A stretch of 64,000 nt of DNA, taken from contig OZ231126.1 of the NCBI GenBank assembly GCA_965153355.1, forward strand, positions 75,516,001-75,580,000, in the 5' to 3' direction. Shown piece by piece: positions 32,693 to 44,394 of this stretch (position 1 is its first letter; the number at the start of each line of letters is the position of its first letter). The notes below the pieces were generated by a model, which worked only from the letters and a program-made list of their open reading frames with translations, did no database searches and was not told where the DNA came from. This DNA is from Flaccisagitta enflata. Lineage: Eukaryota; Chaetognatha; Sagittoidea; Aphragmophora. Position numbers and translations under genes: made by a program.

Positions 32693-33010
32693 CCCCACTT
32701 TACCCTAGTCACAATCAGGTAATGACAAGTTAGGAAGTAATCAAAAAACTAAATCGTCACTGTTTCGTTGCTGTACTTAGCACAGCTCAATCATTTTTTA
32801 GTTTTTTTTCATCTACAGGGTCTTCAATTGCCACTGACTTATTCTAAATTGATGGTGTGCCTCTCATAATCAATATTATGATTTCTTCTTTTTTTCCTCC
32901 TGTAGCATATTGTTTGACATTTTTTGTATCAAAATTTTTTGTCAAATATTTTGTCTGTTATAATAATTTTAAGTAGATCAGGTACTATGGTTGTGACTTG
33001 AAAAAATCGT

Positions 33011-33557
33011 TTTTGGGCAGCGGCCCCAAAGGGGTCAATGACCTATGCTTTCACACATATGCGGGATTTTCTCCTTCTCCTCCATCTTCTCCTTTGTCCC
33101 GCCCCCCCTGAAATCCCAGTCCCGAGGCCTAAATTCCAGTCTCAAGGCAAAAATCCCAGTCTCGATGCCCAAATCCCAGCCTTGAGGCCCAGATCCTAGC
33201 CTCAAGGCCAGGATTTGGGCCTCGAGACTGGGATTTTGGCCTTGAGACTGGAATTTAGGCCTTGCGACTGGGATTTTAGGGGAGAGGGACAGAGAAGAAG
33301 ATGAAGGAGAAGGAGAAAATCCCCCATATGAAAGTTGGACAACATTACTACTCCACACTATATAAAGGACAAGAGCCTTTGGAGCTCTTCATGGTGTTTA
33401 ATCCGGACCCATCACAACTATCCTTAAAAATATGTGTGAAAGCATAGGTCATTGACCCCTTCGGGGCCGCTGCCCTGCTCCCCCTTCAACTTCAAGCACA
33501 ACCTACTCAGCAGGGCACGGGTACCGCTGACCATCTAACTTTTTTGCGACTATTTGT
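33011..33557 (+). mobile_element. Group F element, subfamily B, inside the TA-flanked element
   Basis: TTTTT then GGGCAGCGGCCCCAAAGGGG, CTATGCTTTCACACATATG, C/T-rich tract, CAAGGC...AAATCCCAG units inverting near 33208, GAAGGAGAAAATCCCCC, an interrupted CATATG box, GGGGCCGCTGCCCTGCTCCC, GGTACCGCTGACCATCTAA and TTTTGCGACTATTT. The right copy of the CATATG box is broken by a 99-bp insertion. Confidence 0.7.
33331..33429. mobile_element. 99-bp insertion with 5-bp duplication ATATG
   Basis: Compared with the left arm of the surrounding element, the sequence CCCCCATATGTGTGAAAGC is interrupted after ATATG and resumes with ATATG at 33430-33434. The inserted 99 bp starts AAAGTTGGACAAC and ends TATCCTTAAAA. 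It includes CTATATAAAGG. No clear terminal inverted repeat. The 5-bp direct repeat is compatible with a transposition footprint. Confidence 0.55.
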
Positions 33558-34631
33558 TTTGACATCTTTTTTAATATTGCTCTCGTTTTGATTAGCTAGA
33601 GCTAGAGATGACTCATTGGTCTCAAATCAAACATGATTTAATCTACTTTTAAGAGGTAAAAAATCAAATATAGATTGCTAGAATTATCATATACAAATTA
33701 TAAATAAAATTGTTTGTTTGAAAAACAGTTTGTCAGAAATCGATTTCATCACATGGAATCAAGGTATCAACACATTGGTCCATCTCAATAGTTTGGACAA
33801 GGCATAGACACATCACCCCCAGACTCATTCCCAGTCTGATATGAGTGCAAGAGAGCAGGAGCAGTGGCACAAAGGGTTTGTTACTCATTGGGACAGCAAT
33901 GTCTTGCCAGTTCCAAAAGAGTTCATGGAATGGCTGGATAAGCCGTGGTCTGATGATTTTACAAAAAGACATGTGGACGGTCTTACCAAGTCACTGACAG
34001 ACTGACATGTCACCAATAACATCATGAAATTATCTTTCATTTTGGACCAATTGAACTTCTGTTGCTAAAACCATTTTTCTCAGTTACAACAATGAATACC
34101 CTGACTACTTAAAATTTTTGTTACAGGCAAAAAAACGTTAGACAATATACAATAAGAGGAAAAAAAGAAAAAATCATAATGTTGACTTTGAGAGGCACAC
34201 CATCAATCTAGAATAAGTCAGTCGCAATTGAAGACTCTGTATAGTGTTCAGAAGCTTTACTGTAGGGCAGATTTGCTCATCTTTTGCTAGTTAAAAGCGA
34301 GCTTGACAGACAGGCAGACACTCCTGAGCTCTTGTATCTAGATGCCATCGCACCTAAAAATGACGACATACATTTACCGCTCCATTCATATTAGAAAAAA
34401 AAAATACTTAAATTCTAAATTGACATAGAAGACATCAGAATTCACTGACAAATTGGACCATATAGAAAAAGGAAAACAGGTAAAGGAATTGATGATAAAA
34501 ATTAATGAGGTTATAACATGAAGGAGTTAAAAGAAAAGGTAATTTTCGTGACGTCATCAAGCCTCTGACGCGAAGCAAAACGGAGGTCGGTAACCATGGC
34601 AACGCGTGATGCTTGAGAGAAAAGCACGAGC

Positions 34632-34841
<210 letters not shown>

Positions 34842-34904
34842 TCAGAAACAGTTTTTGCTGATATCGTCAAATGCAATCGTGATGACGTGCAAAGGCGTGA
34901 ATAG

Positions 34905-34907
<3 letters not shown>

Positions 34908-35000
<93 letters not shown>
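34908..35000. repeat. (GA)n microsatellite
   Basis: About 90 bp of GA, separated from the previous tract by 70 bp of unique DNA. Confidence 0.97.
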
Positions 35001-35001
<1 letters not shown>

Positions 35002-35214
35002 ACTATGCATTATGATTTCGCTTTGTTGGTCGGTTTGTCTGTCTGTCGTTTCTTTGTCACCGTCCCTGCCCATCCAAAGTCAGGATAGGTCCAAACAATG
35101 GGTCTCAGCATTTTCAACATGGGCATCTGGACGGGTAATAGGATTGATCTAAGGTAATGTCTGATTAGAGCTTCAGGAAGACCCCAGGTAGAAAAATAGT
35201 CCCAAATGCGTTAG

Positions 35215-35272
35215 AGTTTCCCTATGTGAGAAAGTATAGGTCATCGGCCCCTCCGGGGCCACTGCTGAAAAA
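35215..35272 (-). mobile_element. Group F-B terminal fragment
   Basis: TTTCCCTATGTGAGAAAG, TAGGTCATCGGCCCC and GGGGCCACTGC match the 5' end of group F-B; everything else is missing. Confidence 0.55.
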
Positions 35273-35375
35273 CTATTTTCTTCCCTCAAATATCTCCAGT
35301 AGGCGATCGATCGACACAACCTCATAACGGATAAAACCTGCCTTAGAAACGCTTTGGGGTAAGTAATTACTGATA

Positions 35376-37107
35376 AACAGGTCGCCCAAGGGCAATATGT
35401 GGTCAGCGATACCCGTTGCCCTGCTTTGAGTGATTGTGAATTGGAGTGAGGGGGAGCAGGGCAGCGGCCCCGAAGGGGACAAAGTCCTGTAGAACACAGG
35501 GGGACTTTCGTTTGTCCTGCCTGAAGAAGTAAATGAGATGCTATACAGACTGAAGGCCTTCAAGAGCCTAAACTGAGGTCTAAGAGGGCCGATGTAAGGC
35601 TTTAGAATGCCAATTGGAAGCTTGAGAGGATTAACTTGAAGCTTGAGAGAGCTGGATTAAGGCTTGAAAGGTCAGAGGACTGATTTGAAGCCTGAGAGCA
35701 ATAAATTGAGGCTAAGTTAGCTGATTTGAGGCCAGGTTTGAGGCTTGAGAATTTAAATTTGAAGCCTGAGAAGCCTAATTTGAGACCTCAGAGGCCAGGT
35801 TTGAGGCCTTAGAGGTTTGATTTGAGGCCTGAGAGGTTTTATTTGAGGCCTGAGAGGTTTGATTTGAGGCCTGAGAGGTTTGATTTGAGGCCTGAGAGGC
35901 CAGATTTGAGGCCTGAGAGGTTTGATTTGAGGCCTGAGAGGCCGGATTTGAGGCCTGAGAGGCTGGATTTGAGGCCTGAGAGGCTGGATTTGAGGCCTGA
36001 GAGGCTGGATTTGAGGCCTGAGAGGCCGGATTTGAGGCCTGAGAGGCCAGATTTGAGGCCTGAGAGGCCGGATTTGAGACCTGAGAGGCTGGATTTGAGA
36101 CCTGAGAGGCCAGATTTGAGGTCTCAGAGGCCAGGTTTGAGGCATCCGTCCGTCCGTTTGGGCTGAATTGAGGTCTAAGAGGGCTTATGTAAGAAAACCA
36201 GTTGGGGGCTTGAATGGGGCTGACTTGAGGCTGCTCCTGTGAGTGCAGATTTCAAGCCTGAGAGAGCAGATTTCAGGCCTGTGAGGGCAGATTTGAGGTC
36301 TGAGAGGGCAGATTTCAGGCCTTTGAAGGCAGATTTCAGGCCTTTGAGGACAGATTTCAGGTTTGAGGGCTAATGATGCCTGAATTTATTGTCTGAGGCT
36401 TGAAAGGGATGATTTAAGGTCTGAGAGGACTGATTTGATGCTTGACAGGGTTGAATTGGAGCTTGAGAGGGCCATTTAGAGGCAGGGAGGGCTCCAAAGG
36501 GTACGAAGTCCTGTAGAACACAAGGGGAGGGATTCAAAGGTCTAGAAGGCTGATCAAAGGCCTTTAAGGACAGATTTACGGTCTGTGAGGGCAGATTTCA
36601 GGCCTGAGAGAGCAGATTTCAGGCCTTTGAAGACAGATTGCAGGTTTGAGGGGGCTAATGATGCCTGAAAGTGTTGTCTTAGGCTTGAAAGGGCTGATTT
36701 AAGGTCTGAGACGACTGATTTAAGGCTTGATGGGTTGATTTGAGGCTCGAGAGGGCCATTTAGAAGCAGGGTGGGCCCCGAAGGGGACGAAGTCCTGTAG
36801 AACACAAGGGGGTTCAAAGGTTTACAAAGGCAGATCAATGGCCTGAAAGAACTGATTTCAGGCCTGTGAGGGCAGATTTCAGTTCTTTGAGTCTTGAGAG
36901 CAAATTTCAAGCATTTGAGGACAGATTTAAGGTCTGCTAGGGCAGATCTAAGGCCTGCGGTGCAGATTTCAGGCCTGAGAGGCCTTGAGGGGCGGGATGG
37001 ACGGACAAACGAACGAACGAACAAACGAACAAAAAAACGAATGAACGAACAAAAGTCCCCCTGGGTTCTACTGGACTTCGTCCCCTTCGGGGCCGCTGCC
37101 CAAACAT
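35376..37107 (-). mobile_element. Very long group F-A element with amplified core
   Basis: Minus-oriented. The 3' end is AACAGGTCGCCCAAGGGCAA at the left and the 5' arm GGGGCCGCTGCCC at 37091-37103. The core is about 1.5 kb of GAGGCCTGAGAGG units. A regular block at about 35815-36140 has 21-24 bp units alternating CTGGATTT, CCAGATTT and GTTTGATTT endings. Internal GTCCTGTAGAACACAAGGGG boxes at about 36510 and 36790 show that whole modules, not only units, have been duplicated. Long Arg/Pro/Leu-rich frames on both strands arise from the unit length. Confidence 0.7.
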
Positions 37108-37550
37108 GAATGAATGGATGAATGGATGAATGGATGAATGGATGAATGGATGAATGAATGAATGAATGAACGAATGAATGAACTAATGAATTAATGAATT
37201 AATGAATTAAAGAATAAATGAATTAATGAATTATTGAATTAATGAAATAATGAATTAACGAATTAATGAATTAATGAATTAATGAATTAATGAATTAATG
37301 AATTAATGAATCAATGAATTAATGAATTAATGAATTAAGGAATTAATGAATTAATGGATTAATGAATTAATGAATTATAGAGGTATTGAATTATTAAATT
37401 AATGAATTAATGAATTAATGAATTAACAAATAAATGGATGAATGGATGAAAGGATGAATGGATGAATGGATTAATGAATGAATGAATGAATGAATGAATG
37501 AATGAATGAATGAATGAATGAATGAATGAATGAATGAATGAATGAATGAT
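37108..37550. repeat. (GAAT)n and AATGAATT repeat region
   Basis: GAATGGAT, then AATGAATTAATGAATT octamers at about 37185-37420, then pure GAAT at about 37470-37548. Confidence 0.95.
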
Positions 37551-37775
37551 AGAAGAATGAACGTCGATGTTGAAGAGGAAAACATCATAACCGGGCCGCC
37601 AGGCATCAATAAGGGCAGAGTGATCATTAAAGAAATTTGGTTACGCAATTGCTCTCTCAATGAAGCAGAAAAGGCGGTCTTAGGGTGCAGCAAAACGGTG
37701 AGATAATGAGGTGCGGAACACTGCACCTATACGTTCCTCGGTTGGTCAGTCCGTCAGTTTCAAAGAGGCTTGTTA

Positions 37776-37950
<175 letters not shown>

Positions 37951-38312
37951 AAGACAGTTAGACCGACCGCCAGACTAGATAGGATAGAGAGAGGGAGAGA
38001 AGAAAAAGACATCGAATTGAAAAACTGCAGTTAATTATTAAATAAATTGCAATAAATGCAGATGATACTTTTCGCTAGAGGTATCGATCTGCAGCACATA
38101 CTCTCAATGACCTACTTGACCTTGTTCCTGAGGGAATAAATCTCCTAGAAAGACTGACAAAAAAGATAGGAAAAGATGAGGAAGAAGAAAAAGAAAAAGA
38201 AAAAAAGAGAAATGGCTGAAGATCAAGCAAGTCTAATGATATTCGCCCGCGGAAGGGAAAACGGCAAACTCAAAGCTTAATGACATCCAAACCATTTTGG
38301 GAAGTGTGAAGT

Positions 38313-39345
38313 GGGGAGAGGCGGAGGGGAAATGGGGAGAGGCAGAGGGAAAATGGGGAGAAGCGGAGGGGAAATGGGGAGAGGCGGAGGGGAAATGGGG
38401 AGAAGCGGAGGGGAAATGGGGAGAGGCGGAGGGGAAATGGGGAGAGGCGGAGGGGAAATGGGGAGAGGCGGAGGGGAAATGGGGAGAGGCGGAGGGGAAA
38501 TGGGGAGAGGCGGAGGGGAAATGGGGAGAAGCGGAGGGGAAATGGGGAGAGGCGGAGGGGAAATGGGGAGAGGCGGAGGGGAAATGGGGAGAGGCGGAGG
38601 GGAAATGGGGAGAGGCGGAGGGGAAATGGGGAGAGGCGGAGGGGAAATGGGGAGAAGCGGAGGGGAAATGGGGAGAAGCGGAGGGGAAATGGGGAGAGGC
38701 GGAGGGGAAATGGGGAGAAGGGGAAATGGAGAATGGAGGGGAAATGAGAGGCGGAGGGGAAATGGGGAGAGGCGGAGGGGAAATGGGGAGAAGCGGAGGG
38801 GAAATGGGGAGAGGCGGAGGGGAAATGGGGAGAGGCGGAGGGGAAATGGGGAGAGGCGGAGGGGAAATGGGGAGAGGCGGAGGGGAAATGGGGAGAAGCG
38901 GAGGGGAAATGGGGAGAGGCGGAGGGGAAATGGGGAGAAGCGGAGGGGAAATGGGGAGAAAAGGAGGGGAAATGGGGAGAGGCGGAGGGGAAATGGGGAG
39001 AGGCGGAGGGGAAATGGGGAGAGGCGGAGGGGAAATGGGGAGAGGCGGAGGGGAAATGGGGAGAAGCGGAGGGGAAATGGGGAGAGGCGGAGGGGAAATG
39101 GGGAGAGGCGGAGGGGAAATGGGGAGAGGCGGAGGGGAAATGGGGAGAGGCGGAGGGGAAATGGGGAGAAGCGGAGGGGAAATGGGGAGAGGCGGAGGGG
39201 AAATGGGGAGAGGCGGAGGGGAAATGGGGAGAGGCGGAGGGGAAATGGGGAGAGGCGGAGGGGAAATGGGGAGAGGCGGAGGGGAAATGGGGAGAGGCGG
39301 AGGGTAAATGGGGAGAGGCGGAGGGGAAATGGGAGGAGGGGAAAG
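38313..39345. repeat. 21-bp G-rich minisatellite, about 48 copies, with higher-order pattern
   Basis: Unit GGGGAGAGGCGGAGGGGAAAT. The main variant changes GAGGCGG to GAAGCGG. The variant appears once every five units in several consecutive blocks (about 39060-39170 and neighbouring), so a 105-bp higher-order unit has been duplicated. One unit near 38720-38755 is rearranged (GGAGAATGGAGGGG). A unit length of 21 keeps all six frames open, so the long Gly/Arg/Glu and Pro/Ser/Phe frames are not genes. Runs of four G in every unit could form quadruplexes on this strand. Confidence 0.95.
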
Positions 39346-40088
39346 AAAACGTTTAAACTCAAATATTTTAAAGCATTGTGAGAAGTAGGAAATAAAATCA
39401 AAAGAAAGGAAGGACAAGGGAATGGTGGAGACTGCTTGCTGAGAGAGGGGCTAATTGAGAGGAGGAAAGGGAAAGGGAAAGTGGGGTGGGGCAAAGAAAA
39501 CGGGCGAACACAAGACTTGATGACATCCAAACCATTTAGGAAAGTGAGAAATGGGGGAAAGGAATCAAGGGGGAATCATGGAGGACAGGGGGCCAAATGT
39601 GGGGGTGATAAAAAGAAAGGTAAGAGAAAGGGGTCTAACCGAGGGGAGAGGGAAAGGAGAAGTGGGATAGGGGCAAAGAACGCGGGCAAACTAAAATTTA
39701 GTGACATTCTAACCGTTTTCGTTAGTAGGAAATAGGAGAAAGGGGAAGATTGATGAGGGGAAAGTTGGGAGAGAAGAGGGATAGCTGAGAAGAGGTGAGG
39801 GAAAGGGATAGTGGGATGGGAGCTGGGCCGAGCATGACACTGCGGTAAAACTCTATACCGTGGACGTTGCAACAACGCCATTTTCCGCCACTTGGCGTAG
39901 CGATGAAATTCAGTGCAATATCGTGTCGGGGACGGTACGGTATGGGACGGGTTTTCAATAATCATAAGTATCTGTATTTACTCATCTGTGGTTAGAATTT
40001 CAAAAGAAAGCTAGACAACCTCACATTTTTAAGGAGGACATATCACTTGCCAGACTGATGGACAGACAGACAAGGAGATATAAGCAGG

Positions 40089-40142
<54 letters not shown>

Positions 40143-41140
40143 ATATATCCTCTTTTCTTTTTTCTCATTTTTTTTTTTCTTTTTTTCTTTCATCTTTTTT
40201 CTTTCTTTTCTTTTTTCTTTCTTTTTTCTTTCTTCTTTTTCTTTCTTTTTCTTTTCTTTTTTCTTCTTTTTTCTTCTTTTTCTTTTTCTTCTTCTTCCTT
40301 CTTCCTCTTCTCAATACCGTTGCCGTCACGGCCAAGCAGCCCATTATCGTTTTAGGGCGACTTTGCCCTCTTTTCCGCAACCGGAACGAACTTCCGGTTT
40401 CACACTCAGGCCAGGATGGGAGCGAAGAAAACGGGCTTGGTGATATTCTAACCGTTTTTAGATGCGTCCTCGGATCTCCACAAGAGACTGTGCCCCTTGG
40501 TAGGTTCGTTGATCTGTAGCAGACAAAAAAATTTCCCGAAAGCGATTTTTGAAGTTTTCTCTTCATTTCTTCATCTGATATCTTATATCGAAAGAGGACG
40601 CGTCCATTGGTCATCTCTTAGACAGGAAAGGATTAGGAATAAAAGAGAAGCAGAGAAGGGGCGAGTCGGCGAGTTGAAGAAAAAGGACTTTGGAGATGGA
40701 TATCTAAGGGACTGCCAAAGAGGAAAGAATTAACTAGGCAAGGTACACAGCGAGGCGGTTCTTAAAAGGGTTTAACTGGGTCAAAATATAAAAAAATTGT
40801 CCGCTACTCAACCAAACACAATGAGCGGCATTTGGTTAGTATATCACGAAGGTATGCCAAATACTGCAAACCTGTAAGTATGACGGACCGACAACGAATA
40901 AGAATTCACCAACATGAACATAACATATTGCAAGTAATGGCTGTGGTTGAGTTGGTTACGATATGCCAAAAAGCAGAACTTCTTTTCTATTGTAAGCTAC
41001 CACAATTTTTTTTCTTTTTAAGAAAGAGACTTCAAGATGAGCCAAGAACATGTGGTAGGAAAAAAAAAGACTTCCTCTCAGATTCCACCGAGACGTTGAA
41101 AAAAAAAATCTAAAAAAAAAGTTGTAACCCATATGTACCA
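39346..41140. other. Low-complexity flank and unassigned DNA
   Basis: 39350-39830 is purine-rich and has a duplicated TGATGACATCCAAACCATTT phrase (38278 and 39518), with a diverged third version at about 39700 and a fourth at about 40440. (GA)n lies at 40092-40141 and a T/C-rich tract at 40150-40310. The repeated 'gacatccaaacc' phrase suggests that the minisatellite sits within a larger duplicated unit. At about 40456 there is a 5' end of the AGATGCGTCC group H type. Confidence 0.5.
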
Positions 41141-41144
41141 TGTA

Positions 41145-42401
41145 CCACCTTGCCAATAAGTATACCGACACCTTAAACTAAAGATATCTTGGCCTCTAAA
41201 ATAGCTGGAAACTTTTTTAAAAAGAGGAAGTTAATTTTTGTCAAATTGTTTTCAAAATGAATGCAATCTGGTTCCTGTACTCTGTAGCTTTAGCGGTTTA
41301 GAAATGGCAAGCAAAAGAATGACAACATTCATTTTCAAAAAATGCAAAAAAAAAAAAAAAAAAAATCAAGAATAAAGAAGTCAATTTTTAGGTACTGTTT
41401 CTACTAAGGGTATCCACTACCAGCCAAAACACAGAATAAGTTGAGGTAGAATGATCGTCTCTCACTTTGATCGTTTTTGGGTCATTGTAGTGTGTACAAT
41501 ATAAATCTAAAGAGAACTAAATCACTTTTGGGGCGGTTTTTGAAATATATGCAAAAATGGTGTAAATTTAGTACATTTTTCATCATAACTCTTTGTGGTG
41601 ATGTTTTCTGGTATTTTTGACTGTAGATTTGGATTCAGCGAGTGCTTTGCGGTTCGTTTGATATGTCACACTATATAGTTTTGAAAAAGAAATAAAGAGG
41701 TAATTTTTTCATCATATTGCTATAAAATACCTTTATTATTTTTATAAGAAAATAAGCTTTTACTTCTTTTTCAAAAGTATATAGTGTGACTTATAAAATG
41801 AACCGCAAGCCACCCACTGAGTCCAAATCAGCGGTCAAAAATACTAAAATAAATCAAAATAAAGAGTTATAATGAAAAATGTACTAAACCTATACTATTT
41901 TTGTATATATTTCAAAAAGCGCCCAAAAAATGATTTAGTTCCTTTCAGATTTGTATTATACACACCACAAGGACTCAAAACCTATCAGAGTTGTTGACGA
42001 TCATTTCAGGTCAACTCATTCCGTGTTCTGGCGGACAGTGTATCTTGGCTTCTAAAAAAGCTAAAAACTTTTGTAAAAAAGGCAAATTTATCTTCATCAA
42101 AAAATCTTCAAGATGAGCGCAATCTGGATTCTGTAGCTTTAATCGTTTAGAAGTTATAAGCAAAACAATGAACCTATATCAAGAATGATTAGTTCAGCAA
42201 AGTTTGTTTAAGAGATATGAAATCATATCATCTTTTGCAATATAAAAAGCTGTAGAGAGTGTTTAAAATTTAGATAGTTTGAATCATCTGTAAGGTAAAA
42301 ACGTCCTATCATCTACTAGCACTTTTATCATGATAATTCAGTCAATATGATGCATTAGTCAATAAATAACCTAGGTGTCGGTATACTTTTTGGCAAGATT
42401 G
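41145..42401. mobile_element. Tc1/mariner-like element, nonautonomous, TA-flanked
   Basis: The left end CCACCTTGCCAATAAGTATA and the reverse complement of the right end (CAATCTTGCCAAAAAGTATA) match and continue with CCGACACCT. TA flanks lie at 41143-41144 and 42402-42403. These features fit Tc1/mariner ends. The interior has direct repeats of about 160 bp (from 41185 and from 42047) and a second inverted repeat at 41409-42049. No transposase frame is present. Confidence 0.65.
41409..42049. repeat. Foldback inside the Tc1-like element
   Basis: The left arm (GGTATCCACTACCAGCC, AATGATCGTC, TAAATCACTTTTGGGGCG, ACACTATATAGTTTTGAA) and the right arm are reverse complements over about 285 bp with roughly 80% identity by eye. 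The loop is about 70 bp and A/T-rich. Confidence 0.75.
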
Positions 42402-42409
42402 TAATGGGG

Positions 42410-42925
42410 AAATTGACTCGCGATTTAATCTATATTGAAGTTTTAGACTATTGCGATAGATCTTAAGGATGATAGGATATGCAGTGGAGCACCGATAGAG
42501 CGCACTCAGCGAAGAGGCGTTCCCCCCGACCAACCCCTAAAAGGCATAGAAGTTACTGCTCTATCACAGATTTTGTGTATTGGCAATACGGCGTAAGAGA
42601 TAATTTTGCCCTGTCCCTTAATACGTGCACTAGTGAAGCTCCATTGTATGTATGATTTGAAAACAATAGACGTAAGTGAATTGATTTTCTTCACTTTCCC
42701 ATCGTGGGTGACAAAATGAATGGCTGAGATCAATCTTACGAGATGGTAAAGTTGACAGGAATGGCACTGATAAAACGCGTGAGTGCCCAAGCCTTAGGCA
42801 GTCAGGCTCAGGCCTCGTCTCGTCCATGTCAACCATGAGAAAACTCCTCCGTTTAGAGGAAAGGAGAGAAGAAGATGAAGAAGTAAAACAGAAGAATCAG
42901 TAAAAGAGGTAGAAATAAAAGAGCA
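42410..42925. other. No recognisable feature
   Basis: Mixed-composition DNA with short frames on the minus strand only; no motif or splice structure I can support. Confidence 0.35.
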
Positions 42926-42931
42926 GGGAAA

Positions 42932-43090
42932 CAAGGCCGAATACACGGCTGCCTCAGTCGCGTGCGGGTGGACAAGGGCAGTGATTGGGAAGGTCACTTG
43001 TGCATTTTGGCAAGGGCATTAATCTAAACAAGGCCGGATACACGGCTACCCTAGTTGCGTGCGGGTGGGCAGGGGCAGTATTTGAGTTAC
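42932..43090 (-). mobile_element. Two group H 3' ends in tandem
   Basis: AACAAGGCCGAATACACGGC...AGTCGCGTGCGGGTGG at 42932 and AACAAGGCCGGATACACGGC...AGTTGCGTGCGGGTGG at 43026, both minus-oriented and lacking 5' halves. The first shows CACTTGTGCATTTTGGCAAG before the second begins, so the second appears inserted in the body of the first. Confidence 0.6.
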
Positions 43091-43099
43091 TACCATCTA

Positions 43100-43205
43100 G
43101 CTCATAAATATACGGACAGCTGGATGAAAATAAGCATATTGAGTCACTGAATGAAAAATATATTCAAATGAATTAATCTTTAGTCATTATATGGTATTTT
43201 GATCT
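43100..43205. repeat. Dispersed repeat paired with 51410-51505
   Basis: ATACGGACAGCTGGA, GTCACTGAATGAA and TTAGTCAT phrases occur in the same order and spacing at 43108 and 51422. Family not known to me. Confidence 0.5.
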
Positions 43206-43689
43206 ATCAACTGCATTTGTTTCAAGTTTCTATCTGATTGGTCAATGATTTTTTAACTTAAATCAGTGTATCATTGATTTTTTAAAAAAGCATCAAAAAC
43301 CATTGATTTTTTATTGTTTTCTTTTGATATAAGATAGTTTTAGAGCCATATGTTAACCTACAGCCTTCAATTTTTTCAACATTTAAAAAAATTAGTAAAA
43401 TTGTGATCTAATGAGATCAAGCAGAATGATTTTTGCCAATCCGTTTGGATTTAAGAGATCTTTCTTTATAGGTTGTCCTTTGTAGATATGAACTTAAAAC
43501 CTCTGAATTCGATGTTGGTAAAATGACAGTTTTTCTTCAAAATACTGTCATTTGAAAACGGATTGAGCTACTAAGCTCTGCTTGGTCTTGAATGGAAGAT
43601 TTTTTATTATATTTTATGAATCTGCTTTTATTTTTATATTGGATATTGAAGTTTAATTGCTATGATCATGAGTAGGTGTCCGTATAATT

Positions 43690-43838
43690 ATGAGCAAGAT
43701 AGTAGAGCATTTGGGCAAGTGCAGTGAGGCCAAAGACCGCAAAAACATAAAAAAAATAAAATGGGGACCGACCAACCGACCGACCAACCGACGGATGGAC
43801 AAAGCGGGGTGTAGAGTCGCGTAGCACGCGACTAAAAA
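43690..43838 (-). mobile_element. Group H element, 3' part decayed
   Basis: Minus-oriented: GCACGCGACTAAAAA at the right, GCGTAGC hairpin partner, AAAGCGGGGTG, (GACCAACC)n, AAAATAAAATGGGG and GAGCATTTGGGCAAGTGCAG; the 3' arm and stem-loop are not visible. Confidence 0.6.
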
Positions 43839-43849
43839 GCTTAAAACTG

Positions 43850-43945
43850 CCGAAAGTAAAAAGAGGACCAACCGACCAACCAACTGACAGACGGGCCGAC
43901 AAACCGACATAGCGGGGTGTAGAGTCATGTAGCACGCGACTATAA
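43850..43945 (-). mobile_element. Group H 5' part, adjacent second copy
   Basis: GCACGCGACTATAAA at the right, ATGTAGC, ATAGCGGGGTG and (GACCAACC)n. Truncated in the core. Two tandem 5' parts in the same direction suggest sequential insertions. Confidence 0.6.
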
Positions 43946-43959
43946 AGGAAAAAGAAGAA

Positions 43960-44182
43960 GAAGGAGAATCAGAAAGAAAAGAAGAAGAAGAAGAAGAAGA
44001 AGAAGAAGAAGAAGAAGAAGAAGAAGAAGAAGAAGAAGAAGAAGAAGAAGAAAAAGAAGAAGAAGAAGAAGAAGAAGAATAGGAAGAAGAAGGAGAAGAA
44101 GAAGAAGAAGAAGAAGAAGAAGAAGAAGAAGAAGAAGAAGAAGAAGAAGAATAGGAAGAAGAAGAAGAGGAAGAAGAAGTAC
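43960..44182. repeat. (GAA)n microsatellite
   Basis: About 220 bp of AAG with two identical ATAGGAAGAAG interruptions about 70 bp apart, indicating a block duplication. Confidence 0.95.
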
Positions 44183-44394
44183 TAGTTCTAGTCGAAAAAC
44201 AAGAAGAGGTTAGAGAAAAAGAACAAGGTCATTAGACCTAAGTCGCATGCGTCGGCACTTTCAAAAAGAGTATGGCAGACAGAAGGACAAACATTTTTTT
44301 AAGAAAAGACATTTGAAATGGCTGTTTACTACTTGAAGTATCTTCTCCACTATTCGGAGGCATAAAAATCGCGATAAAAAGCCTTTAAAACGAC

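Larger units (their letters stand above)
32816..34239. mobile_element. TA-flanked element with about 110-bp inverted repeats (Tc1/mariner-like ends)
   Basis: Left CAGGGTCTTCAATTGCCACT and the reverse complement of the right end (CAGAGTCTTCAATTGCGACT) match, continuing through GACTTATTCTA and GATGGTGTGCCTCTCA for about 110 bp. Both ends are flanked by TA (32814-32815 and 34240-34241). Length 1424 bp is close to a full Tc1/mariner element, but a group F-B insertion occupies 33011-33557 and no transposase motif is visible. A minus-strand frame at 33733-33972 lies inside and is not recognised. Confidence 0.7.

Noticed and set aside
32816-34239. Transposase gene in the TA-flanked element
   Set aside because: The only frame (33733-33972) has no catalytic or DNA-binding motif, and the interior is largely a later insertion.
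35753-36166. Arg-Pro-Glu or Leu-Arg-Pro repeat proteins
   Set aside because: Translation of the group F minisatellite core with units divisible by three; similar frames occur in every group F copy.
38233-39530. Long open frames of 330-420 residues (Pro/Ser/Phe or Gly/Arg/Glu repeats)
   Set aside because: They arise from a 21-bp unit, which keeps every frame open on both strands. No start context, splice sites or sequence outside the array supports a protein.
40058-40614. Phe/Ser-rich and Lys/Glu-rich frames
   Set aside because: T/C-rich low-complexity tract; both strands open for the same reason.
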